Assembly (NCBI GenBank): GCA_013398955.1
Contig: VWPU01000963.1
Span: 62,001 to 126,000, forward strand
Direction of reading: 5' to 3'
Source of the DNA: Callaeas wilsoni
Lineage: Eukaryota; Chordata; Aves; Passeriformes; Callaeidae
DNA: 64,000 nt
In this document: positions 53,334 through 63,100 of the stretch, in pieces
Position numbering within the stretch: position 1 is the first letter of the stretch
How the letters are laid out: the number at the start of each line of letters is the position of its first letter
Notes under the pieces: model-generated
Told to the model about the DNA's origin: nothing
The model's database searches: none
Seen by the model: the letters and a program-made list of their open reading frames with translations, nothing else
Program-made: the position numbers and the translations under genes

Positions 53334-55242
53334 AGTACACTAGCCTTCACTTATACGTACATCTCTGGACATAAAGTGGCAAAAGACACTTACCACTGGC
53401 AAGTTCAGCATGCCAGGATTTTCTGAATGTGGAAGAACTGGTGTCTTAGAGTTTAAGCTATTCCCACTTATCTTTCTGCTTAGGTCATGTGTGGTGCCTA
53501 AGAACTTGGGGTTTTTTACTATACTTCTGTAGTGCAATTATGTTTGCTACTCCAAATGGGAGAGATACAAATCTCAATCTGAACATAAGAGAGAATTTGG
53601 TGTTTTGACCTTCCTTCTCCCCAAAACAACCTGTATTAAAATTATGTATTTTTTGGTATGCTGGGATTCAGGAATAATGGTGTGTTTTCACTGTGCAGCT
53701 GGTCTCTTCTCTGCCATCGGCTCTTGCCTCATCACTGAGGGTTTAGTGGATGAATGCGAGCCTGTTTGCTCTGTTTCCAGCCGCACTCCTGTACTTGGGG
53801 AGGACACTGCGTTGCTCAGAACATTTGCCCGGGGTCAGCAGCAATTCCCTGCTCTGCTGCCGACTGCCCATGCAATCCCAGGCAAATCCCTTTGCCTCTC
53901 CAGGACTCAGACCTGAGGAGCCGCATCCAACTGGCTGCAATGGGAGCAAACATGTCAAAGCTTCTCAAACACAGGGCTAAGGGGAGTCGAGTGCATTTAG
54001 CCTCTCCCAGCTAAAACCTCAGCTCCCAGTGGCACTGGACGGTGTTGAGGCCAGTGAAAAGGCACCAGCAGAGCCTGGTTTTCAGCTACTGAAATGTCAG
54101 GGGCCAGGACTTGGGGAGAGAGGAGCCCACTTGGAAGCACAGCTGTGCAAACCGCTTCACTGACCTTTGCAACGTTCCTCGCTGTGTGCTCGCTTTTTCC
54201 CAGCTCAGCCACATCTCTTTTGTTCCAGCAACGCTGCTACTCAGCACCGAGCTGGGCCTGGTGCTTTGTTAGTTCTCTCCTTGGTGCTGGCACCAGAGAC
54301 ACTTCGCTTCCCTCTTATCTGGCCTCCTTGCTTCACCTTTTCTCTATCACCCACGTTATTGTATCACAGATATACTACCTTGGGATCAAAACGGTCCCTC
54401 TCCACACATATGTAAATTCTAAATTACCTCATCGTTAATCTAGGAAGCAGGCAGCTTTCCATATTAGCAGGCAATCTGTTCCTCCACAGCTCTGTGGTCC
54501 AGAGAGGAGCCCAAGGCCCTTGGCAAGGCAGCGTTACCTGCCTCCGAGCACGAGCCCCGCACCGTGCCACTCACCCGGCTCCTGCTGGCTGCCACAACCC
54601 CAGTGCTCCGGGATGCCGGTCCTCACCCACACCCACAGCTGACCAACACAGGGTACCGCCATTTAGAGAGGTGTGCTGGCAAAACTTTGTAAAATCACCT
54701 GCTCTGGTCACCACAGTGTTACCTGGTTACCCTGGTTGTCTGCCTTCGGAGTCCTTCTGCCGCTGGCAGTTCCAGTGCAGCCAAACCAGGTGCTCTGCCA
54801 TGGTATGGCCACTCAGTTCATCCCATGTGTGTGCTCCTGTTACAGCTCTCTGTCAATTAAACGGATTACTCACATGCATCTTCTTGTGCTGCATGCTTAG
54901 ATGTTAGTGCACCTAACAGGAGAACACAAGAAGCACGCGCTCAGTGTCAAATTGAAATGCAAGGGAATAAATTAGCATCTTTCTTTTTAAAAAAGCATGC
55001 TTTGTTAAGATGGGTTTTGTTTAAAACTGAACAGAAAAATTCAAGCATTCATGTGAAATGTAAGCAATTGAATTATCTTCAATATTCCTTGATAGTGATT
55101 GAGCAACTGGTATTGTTTTCGATGTATTTCACAACTGGTTGCCTTGAAAAACTGCTTACTGGTATATAATGTTTACCATTAACTGAGAAAATGATCTGGT
55201 GCCTGAATGGAGAATTATTAAAAGGGTGTTTATTGTGTTCTT

Positions 55243-55280
55243 GCTGCCTTCGCGAGGACTCAAAGAGGCACGAAGGCAGC
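55243..55280. repeat. Inverted repeat, 10-bp arms, 18-base loop
   Basis: GCTGCCTTCG (55243-55252) and CGAAGGCAGC (55271-55280) are exact reverse complements. A stem this GC-rich stands out against AT-rich flanks. It is too short for a miRNA precursor and has no T run that would suggest a Pol III transcript end, so its role is unknown. Confidence 0.6.
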
Positions 55281-55982
55281 GGGCTGTGTGATGCCTGCTA
55301 AGGCGCTGTTTTCATTTGCAGCCACTAGTGAGTGCTCTTGAATAGTTTTTCAAGGCAGAGAGTCCTTGAACCCCACCGAACTGCAAAGTCTGGATCTATG
55401 GCTGAATTTGTTGGAAACGGGAGAAAGAACGTGATTTATAAGGGGGAAAACGCGGTGCCAGTGGTGTGGAGGTGACTTCCCCAAACAGGGCACGGTGCAC
55501 GGCCGCAGCAGCAGATGGAGCGGCAGGGACCTCGCTTTATTAAGCAGGATTAAAAATAAAACAGCAGTGCTGACAATCTGCATCTCGCTGTTGCTTTTAT
55601 TTCTGTCCTCTGGTAATCGTGCAGCTTTGTCAGGAGTTCCTATTTCAGCCCGGTTGTACCTGCTGTTACTTGTTTTGTCTTGTGCGTGTGTGTGCACGCC
55701 AGCTTGCAGATACAGACTCTTAGGTAAATAAACAGCAAATTCTGGGTATTATCCTGGGCTGAAGTCTGAGCCTTGTACAAACAAACGTACTTATAGTTGG
55801 CTGAGAAGGTCATGATTTATTTAGATTTGCAAGAAACTAGTTGTAAATAATGGACACATGTAACTAAAGTTTTTTGGTGGGCAACGTCACCAAGTGAATA
55901 TTTTTATGTTGCCTGAGGATTGATGCTGTCCTAACAATAAAATGAAGACTTTGTATTTACATGCTTGGACAGAGGCTGAGAT

Positions 55983-56009
55983 ATTAATTAATTTAAGAAA
56001 TTGATTAAT
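55983..56009. repeat. AT inverted repeat with TAAT sites
   Basis: ATTAATTAATTT and AAATTGATTAAT pair at 11 of 12 positions around a 3-base AAG centre. Each arm contains TTAAT/ATTAA homeodomain cores, so paired binding is conceivable. Chance is also plausible in AT-rich DNA. Confidence 0.5.
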
Positions 56010-56269
56010 TGAGACAATAGAAACCACTAGCACTATGCGATAATGTTTGTGCACCCAGAAATGGCAGTTTAGAAGATGTGAGAAGCATCTCAGGATGTGC
56101 TAAACGCTTTCTTTTCTTCTGGGATAAAAGTCTGTTAAACTGAGTGGTTCAGCTATCCAAGTTACTTTAAAAAAATCTGCTGAAAAGAAATAAGCTCTAT
56201 TGCTTGTGATTCTTAGTTAGTCATCACCGGTTAACTCCAGCACTCATTTTCCTCCACCCCCTCACCCTA

Positions 56270-56480
56270 CACAATTCATACTCATTGTAATTAATTTTAT
56301 GGCCTTTTTAGCAAAGGGAGACCTCTACATTTTATGCTACATTGCACAAGCAATTGAAAGTTGCAGATGAAAAAAACCCAAGCACCAAATGTTTAGCAGG
56401 TTTTTATTCTATTTTAAATGAGCAACCTATTTAAATCAATTATCAGCTTAAAATGAGCAGCCTGATCTAATTAGTGTTAG
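56270..56480. promoter_or_regulatory. Candidate conserved noncoding element with a 35-bp-spaced direct repeat
   Basis: Contains GTAATTAATTTTATGGCC (56287-56304), ATTGCACAAGCAATTGAAAG and TCTAATTAGTG (56466-56476), all homeodomain-type words. AAATGAGCAACCT (56416-56428) and AAATGAGCAGCCT (56451-56463) form a direct repeat with 12 of 13 bases shared and a 35-base period. There are no simple repeats. It opens an approximately 3-kb run of similar blocks that ends at the CpG island. Confidence 0.33.
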
Positions 56481-56489
56481 CCCCTGGTG

Positions 56490-58375
56490 GGTTAATGAAT
56501 GAAAGGGAGGTGCTGGGCAGATGTGCTTTCCCCCAGGATATTCTTCTACTGACCACATTGACACAGAATCCTTCTAGGTGGGAGAATTTTATCAAACAAA
56601 ATTGTTGAAACCCAAAATTATAAGATTTAACGTAGGACTATTAAATCTGCCAGCAGAACAATGTGTTTTGTGGCTTTGGAGTCTTTACTTTAGTTGTATG
56701 GGGGTTTTTTACCAGATTTTGTAAGACAGGATTTATTAGCGTGAGATAAGTCATTACAAATCCCAAATAAATTACTTTTAGAATTAGCATATGAATTCAT
56801 TTCTGCAAGACACAAGAATTAAAGCTACTTATGGAAAATGCCAAGTAAAATCTTCAGAATCTTGGTCAATAAGCAGAGATCAGCTCATACACAGCATTTC
56901 CCTTCCTCTCTCCTGATTCTCAGCTCTCCAGTTACTTAAACATAATGTCCTTTGAGCTTTATTATGTAGCCAATTAGTAAGTTTAATATAGTACATGCAA
57001 GTATAAAATATGATAAGTATCATTAAATGTGGCAAAGGGAGAAAGTGATGCTGTTAACGAAAGGTCTTATTTTCTTATCCCTTTGATGCATTTGCTGACT
57101 GTTCCACTGTGAGTGCACAGATGTTTGCATTTTTGGAAGATGACATTTCTGGAACCAAATGCTAACTTGTTGGTAAATATTACAGTTTGCTACTGTGCAG
57201 GGTTTCTAGGTTTCTTATTCCGGGGGTGACTTTTTAAGTAGGTGCCTCTGCTTTCCCCTCTTTCCCTGTGTTTCCTACTGCCTCCGTGGGTCCACAGGGA
57301 TGAGGGGGTCACACCAAGATCTGAGAGGCACCCCCAGGAGCCCATCTGCTGCACTCTCCAGGGGAAGTTGTGTTCTCCTCCAGGAAAACTGACCGATGGG
57401 TTTCCTTTCACTTTTACAGATATAATACCGGTTTTCTGCATTCCCCTCAGTCTGTTACAAATACATTTATATGGACATGAGAGACTACAAAATTTACAGA
57501 TATTCTCGACCGACAGAAATGTTGACAGGTTGGCACTTACGTGTTACTCGTGGATCCTCAGGCTCTGGTAGATGAATAATCAAGGCTTCCTACATTTTTC
57601 CGTTTAACTGGGACAAATAGATGTTGATGGGTTATAATACTCTTGAACAAACTCTGGAGTGTTTGATAGTAGGGAGTCAGCTAAAATTTAGAAAAACTCA
57701 CTTGTTGCTGTTTTGAAACATTTTGTTCTGGACCAGTCCACACTCTGTATGAAGTGAAATTATCTGGTGGTCATGAGCCACTGAGACTTCAGCAAAACCA
57801 GCTGGTTTACCGAAGAAGTTTTTACATTGCTTTGCTCAGTGGTATGCACACCTATCTGTCAGAAAAGGTCAAAAGGATTTCTAAAAGATGGGTGTGAAAA
57901 TGTCCTTTTAAAATCTCCAAATAAGTGCATCGGGAGATGTAGTAAAAAGCAACTGTGCAAAAGGAACTGCTGACCCACTTGCTCTTCCCAGGTTCTCTAT
58001 TTCTTTTTTACTTCCATATTACAGGCACTTTCCTGAACTTTCAAATCTTATGGCTTTGTACTTAAAAGGCAAACATTTTCATTAATACAAAAGGGCTTGT
58101 AAACAGACTGATACACATAATTACACAATATCTAGATGGTTTCGTGTGGAAGGCTTAAACATATGCTAAGTGACCTTGGCATGCTTTGAGAAGGCTAAAT
58201 AAACTGCAGAGTGTGTTATTTGAAAAGTATATGAGAAATATGTTTTGGGTTTTTAAAATCAAATACTAGCTTCAAGTGTTTTGAGTAGAATACCTGCTGC
58301 CTTTTGGGAAGAGAAACCAGAAAAATAATTTCTGAGGGCTTTTTTTTCTCCTTTTGAAAGAAAAATTAGAACCCC
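56490..58375. other. Noncoding DNA, no gene seen
   Basis: AT-rich single-copy DNA. One 109-codon open frame (57242-57571 plus) shows no known domain and overlaps an 83-codon frame on the other strand. No repeat family is recognised. Confidence 0.5.
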
Positions 58376-58379
58376 ATAG

Positions 58380-58645
58380 ATAATCACACTTTCACCATGA
58401 GTTACTACAATGATTTATTCAATTAACCTCATGAATATAAGCCCTATCATTAAATAAGCTAAATTTGAGTGCAACAATTACAACTTTTACTAACTGGAAG
58501 CAGTGTAAGTATTAAGTGTTTAAATATACCAATATTGGAGCATGATAATTTTTAAACATAATTACCTCTTTTATTATATTTTGATTAGATTAAAATTAAT
58601 GCATTATTAAGCCATGATATGTTCTACCATCTACACCTCTGTATA
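58380..58645. promoter_or_regulatory. Candidate conserved noncoding element
   Basis: Very AT-rich, non-repetitive block with ordered homeodomain and forkhead-like words (TTCAATTAACC, ATCATTAAATAAGC, AACATAATTACC, AAAATTAATGCATTATTAAGCC). It contains no open frame of note. It is followed by CCCCCCCCACACACACCC at about 58662-58679, a low-complexity border. Inference from texture only. Confidence 0.33.
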
Positions 58646-58773
58646 GACAAAGATAGGAGTTCCCCCCCACACACACCCTTTTCTCAGGTCTAAATTAATT
58701 AAATTCCCTTTAATTATAATTTACTAAAAAGCTCCACTTTCGCCACTATTATGTCTTTTGAACTTCGAAATTT

Positions 58774-58809
58774 GAAAAAAAGAAAAAAAGGGGGGAAAAA
58801 AAAAAAAGA
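58774..58809. repeat. A/G-rich low-complexity tract
   Basis: A purine-only run made of A tracts broken by single G and a block of six G, ending at GAC. It may be a decayed poly(A) tail, but no retroposed body is recognised to its left. Confidence 0.85.
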
Positions 58810-58839
58810 CACCAAACCCTTAAAATGGTCTTTTGCGGG

Positions 58840-59190
58840 AGAACTCAACTGTCAGCGAATTCAGGCAAAATTAATTATTTCAGCTTGATAAACCTTTTCA
58901 TCTATTTGACTCCTTATACAGAAAAGCCAATTAATAATGTCAAACATGCTTTGCCTCCGGGGAGCGGCGGGTTGTAATGAGTGTGTTTACCACGAGTGGC
59001 TGTAGCGGGGCAGGCGCGCTCTAATCGCGCCACACCTGTCAAGCTGAGCCTCATTATCTGTGTACCAAGGGCAAACCTCATTTTGTCAGGAGTGGTTTTC
59101 GAAGAACTAACAACTGCCTGGGGAAGCATACAGGACTGTCGGCCAGTAGACGAGTCACTTAATTACCAATCAGAGCAGCAGAAGTGAATT
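58840..59190. promoter_or_regulatory. Candidate enhancer or promoter-proximal element beside the CpG island
   Basis: The left part has TTAATTA (58871-58877), CTTGATAAAC and CCAATTAATAATGTCAAAC. The middle is GC-rich, with CACACCTGTCAAGC at 59031-59044 joining a T-box-like CACACCT, an E-box CACCTG and a MEIS-like TGTCA. The right end has TTAATTACCAATCAG with a CCAAT box at 59166-59170. CpG density rises from about 58960. The change from AT-rich motif block to CpG-rich DNA is typical of a developmental promoter or enhancer edge. No TATA box, initiator or downstream exon can be shown. Confidence 0.4.
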
Positions 59191-59940
59191 CCTAATGTTC
59201 TCTAGTACCGACCCAGCTAATCACCGGGATGCGCAGCTCACCTTATCAGGGTGCCCGCACCAACCATTCATTCCCAGCACGAGCGCGATTCACCTGTTCC
59301 CTGAGCTCCCGTAGGCTGCGGTGGATGCCGCTGCTCGGGATCGGGGCACAGCGCTTCACCAGACGCGCCTTATCGCACCGGGGTAACCGATCGGATCGCC
59401 TCATCCCCTGCCCATTATCAGCTGATAGCGGGCCGGGGTAACCGATCGGATCGCCTCATCCCCTGCCCATTATCAGCTGATAGCGGGCCGGGGTAACCGA
59501 TCCGATCCCTCTTCCCCTGCTCGTTATCAGCTGATAATGGGCTGGGGTAACCAATCCGATCCCTCTTCCCCTGCCCATTATCGGCTGATAACGGGGCGGG
59601 GGTAACCAATCCAATTGCCTCTTCCGCTGCCCTTTATCAGCTGATAACGGGCCGGGGGAACCAACCCGATCGCCTCTTCCCCTGCCCATTATCGGCTGAT
59701 AACGGGGCCGGGGTAACCAATCCAATTGCCTCTTCCGCTGCCCATTATCAGCTGATAACGGGCCGGGGTAACCCATCCGATCGCCTCTTCCCCTGCCCAT
59801 TATCAGCTGATAACGGGCCGGGGTAACCCATCCGATCGCCTCTTCCCCTGCCCGTTATCAGCCGATAACGGCGCGGCTCTCGGCAGGGGCCGTCACCTCT
59901 GCGGTGACCTCGGGGCTCGCTCTGAAGCGCGTGTGCACAC
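58960..59940. other. CpG island
   Basis: This is the only long stretch in the window where CpG is frequent (words such as GCGGCGGG, GGCGCGC, AATCGCGCC, ACGCGCC, CCGATCGGATCGCC), while the flanks are CpG-poor. About half of it is the 55-bp tandem array, so the island is partly produced by the repeat, but 58960-59380 is CpG-rich on its own. Islands of this kind usually stay unmethylated and often mark promoters. No supported transcript or exon adjoins it here, so an unannotated noncoding transcript start is possible but unproven. Confidence 0.6.
59382..59876. repeat. GC-rich minisatellite, nine copies of a 54-56 bp unit with GATA/E-box palindrome
   Basis: Unit starts (GGTAACC or variant) fall at 59382, 59437, 59492, 59546, 59601, 59656, 59712, 59767 and 59822, so the period is 55 with single-base slips. 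Each unit reads GGTAACC(G/A/C)ATC..., a C/T-rich middle (CTTCCCCTGCCC), then TTATC-AGCT-GATAA or a variant, then GGGCCGG. TATCAGCTGATA is a 12-bp perfect palindrome in six copies (14 bp in four of them): two inverted GATA sites around the E-box CAGCTG. Copies 4 and 6 have CGGCTG, and copy 9 has CAGCCG with longer CCGTTATC/GATAACGG arms. Copies 1 and 2 are identical. The minus strand is open for up to 114 codons because the unit lacks stop words; since 55 is not a multiple of 3 the peptide changes frame each copy, so this is not a gene. A seed-like GCCTTATCGCACCGGGGTAACC precedes copy 1. Confidence 0.95.
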
Positions 59941-60009
59941 AAGCAAACAGCTCCGTAAGACAAACGCAGGGCTGACCTTGGAGTGGATTATATTTTGAAA
60001 GTCATGTAT

Positions 60010-60118
60010 ACACATTACCTAAGCCCCCAGAACTTCCCCATGGGATAAATAGTATTATCCTTACTTTACATATTGGGAATGGAGACAAACTTCTGGCCTG
60101 TGACAAACAGATTTAGCT
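60010..60118 (-). mobile_element. MIR/L2-type tail relic, antisense
   Basis: ATGGGATAAATAGTATTATCC, TTACTTTACATATTGGGAATGGAG and CTGGCCTGTGACAAACAG follow the reverse complement of the MIR/L2 3' region ('tatgaggtaggtattattatccccattttacagatgggaaactgag...aaggtcacacag'). It is diverged and truncated, like the plus-strand relics at 9.4 and 12.7 kb. Recognised from memory of the consensus, without an alignment. Confidence 0.55.
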
Positions 60119-63100
60119 CTCTGCAGAGCAGTAAAGGAGTGCTGCGTCCTTGGGGGAACTCCTGAAGGACTTGGTGGTGCTCTGGTGACCTCACTTTCTC
60201 TGGAGCTTGGGAGCATCTCTTTATCATTGCAGCTTAGCACGTTTGTAGCTAAATCAAGTGGGAATTAGGAAGTGCAAAAAGCCCATTGTTCTTCTGCCCA
60301 GGAGCTGATTGTGTTGGGCTTTCCATGAGCCGACTGAGCAGTACCAGTCCAAATGCACAGCACGCTGGGGTACAGGCAGGTTGCAGTTCCGTGTCCGGGT
60401 GAGGTTCCTCACGGCTTTCACTGGGTTTCTCAGATAACTAAGGGTTGCAGAAAAGGGCTGGTGAAAGCATCGTTAGAATTGTAGAGATTCGCAGCCCAGA
60501 TTATGAGATTATACTTCATTTGCTTATTGCCATGTATTTTTAGCAACACTGGTCTCTATACAGAACATATTGCTGTTTTTAGGAAGTTGATTCTTTCTTA
60601 CTGTACTTGCAGATGACAAATGATAGGCAAAAAACTCCATGCAGGAAAATTTTGCTTAGCATATGCTAAACTAACTGGGGTGAAACCGTTCAGAAATTCT
60701 GGAGTGCTAATAGATATCAGAAAATCCAAAGTGACTGCCTGCCAAAAGAGATTTTGCATTTCATTTATTGCAAAATAGCTGCAGAAGTCAAAAGCTCTGT
60801 TTATCACAGATGTAAAAAGAGCAAAAAGCTCCATAAACACTGAAAAGTAAAATAAGCAGAACTGTTCCCCCCTCCCCAGCAAAGTCATCACCACCATCAC
60901 CAACAAAAATGGTAGAAGATATTTATGAAATTATTCTGTTAGGTGACACATTGGCTTCTTCTGTCCTGATGGTTGGAAGCATGGAGAGGTGCTGGACAGC
61001 AGCTACCCTCTGAGTATTATCTGGACTTTGTGTTTGGGACCACTCTTTGAGTGATGCTGGGTGATTTGGGGGTGAGGTGTTTTGGTTTTTGGGGTTTTTT
61101 TATCTCTATTTTTTTTTTATCTTCAGTTTGTATTGTGGGAGTGAATTGTCATGTTCTGAAATGACAGCTACACTCACCTGCCACCAGTGTTCTGAGCGAT
61201 TAAACAAAGTGAATTCTCTAATTCTAGCCAAATTAATACAAGCAAGAGGGAGATGAGAGCAGGAAGAGGAAAAGTGGAGAGAATCCCAACTACTCAAACA
61301 TCTGTGTCTTAATGTCGTTCATTTCCCTCATGCCATATCTTACCTGCTGGGGAGGAGATTATGGCAGGCAAATGGAAACAAGGGCAGACACTGTCAGTGT
61401 AAAAACGTCCCCAGAGCAGTTTGTGAGCAGGAGGAGCTGGGACCAGGTCAGCAAGATTCTCTCCATGTGGATTCCTGTTCTCTGCTGGACCATCAGAGTT
61501 CCAACAGGCTAGCACAGCACCGGAGGCTCACTGCCAGGCTGGGATCACACCAGATGGATGTTTATTGGGGTAACTGCAGAGGAACGGTGGATTCAGGGGC
61601 TACACCCCACTGCTATAATATTCCTGTCTTGTCCTGCATTTCCTTTCTTACGGTGCACTCTTGCAAAGCAGTTAAACACGTTGAAGTCGAGGTTGCTACC
61701 AGTTCGTGCGAAGAGTAAGATCTAGTATTTCACCTCAATTTAAGGCAACTTCTGCTAATTTGCTGATGGGGCTTTGCACAGGCAAAATTAGTGGGAAGCA
61801 GCAGAAGGAATCAAAGCAGTGAGCTGGGGAGAAAAGACGGCCTGGGATAGCCAGCAAAATAGAAATGAGCCTTGTAGCAGAGGTAAAAAACAGATGCTTT
61901 GCTTTGATTGTTTATCGTCAGTCGCATCATGACTTTCAAGCTGTCATGTTACTTCAGCTTTATTGGGTTTGGTTTCTTTTCCCAACTTTCAATGCAGATG
62001 ATGCCCTGATTGCTCTATTCTCAGGCCAAGCACAGCCTGACCTCTCCCTTTAGCGCAGTAAGTGGCATTCATCTGCTCCTTATGCAGGCAAAGGGTGAAG
62101 AAGAGGTCAGCAGCCCTAATAATTGCATCTTGGACATCTTTGTTGTTATGGTTATATGATCTTTTGTTTTCTATTCTATGACTGACAAGCTCTCAAAAAC
62201 CTTCTGGCAACACTCAACTTTTGCAAAACTGATAATTTTAGCTGGGGGAAAACTCTTGGTATTTCTGGTCTTTTGTTTTCAGTGGGGGGGAGCTTTTATA
62301 AAATGTGTAATTCCTAATCCAACTGACCCACATCTAAAACTCTAAATACATTGAGTTGGAATACTGAATTGGAAGTAGTTTGATGCAATCCAGTATCTGT
62401 TTGAGCCATAGCAGTATTTTGAGGCAGACACTTCACACCCCTGTGGTCTTTATGGGCCGTTACGGTCCATGCTTTTTCTTCAGACCTACCACAGGATGGG
62501 CACTGTGGGGTCTCCTGGGAAATGGCTTACCGAGAGAGAGGGGTGGTAGGGACACCAAGCTGTGACACCTGGGAGGTGATGGGCAGCTCTTGCTTGGCTC
62601 ATGTGCCATCCTTTGTTACAAAATCACAGCCCCCAACTCCTTTCTTTTTCTTTCTTCTCCTTCCTTCAAGAATTAAATATTCCAGGTATTTTAGAGCAAA
62701 AATTCTCACTCTCTTTACTTCTCTTATTTTTTGCTGGAGGTAGACTTCATGCGTCCATAACAGTAGCTGAATCTAGAGATGGTGGTGGAAGTTCCCAAGT
62801 TGAACTCAGTCTACATTTCAATGGTATTCGTTGTTAATGCCTCTTTTGATTTTTAAGGGCTTTAGGAGTAGAAATGTAGGGGATATCTAAACCCTACATC
62901 TTAAATTCTCTCACTGTATGTTATCTCTGCGATCACTACATCAGAAACGCCTATCGCAAGATGTTGTTGAGTCCCAAGAGAAGGACAGAAGAACAGTAAC
63001 AAAAGAAGTAATATTTGACCAAACTTTCTTAAATTTCAAACACTTGGACTTATTTTTCTCATCCTCTCAAGACCTTCAGGGAACTGATTCTTGAGGTTTA

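Larger units (their letters stand above)
53335..56265. other. Noncoding DNA, GC-richer at 53.7-54.85 kb
   Basis: Between about 53690 and 54850 GC content rises and open frames up to 137 codons appear on the plus strand (54494-54907). They show no known domain and three overlapping frames are open in places, which is expected when A/T-rich stop words are rare. CpG is not clearly enriched. Hairpins at 55243-55280 and 55983-56009 are listed separately. Confidence 0.5.

Noticed and set aside
54494..54907. 137-codon open frame on the plus strand
   Set aside because: Lies in GC-rich DNA where stop words are rare; other frames are open too and the translation resembles no known family.
59456..59800. 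114-codon minus-strand frame with a repeated Ser-Ala-Asp-Asn peptide
   Set aside because: It is the translation of the 55-bp minisatellite. The period is not a multiple of three, so the peptide changes frame from copy to copy and coding use is very unlikely.
59382..59876. Possible CRISPR-like array
   Set aside because: The whole unit repeats, including the parts between palindromes, so there are no unique spacers, and the genome is eukaryotic.
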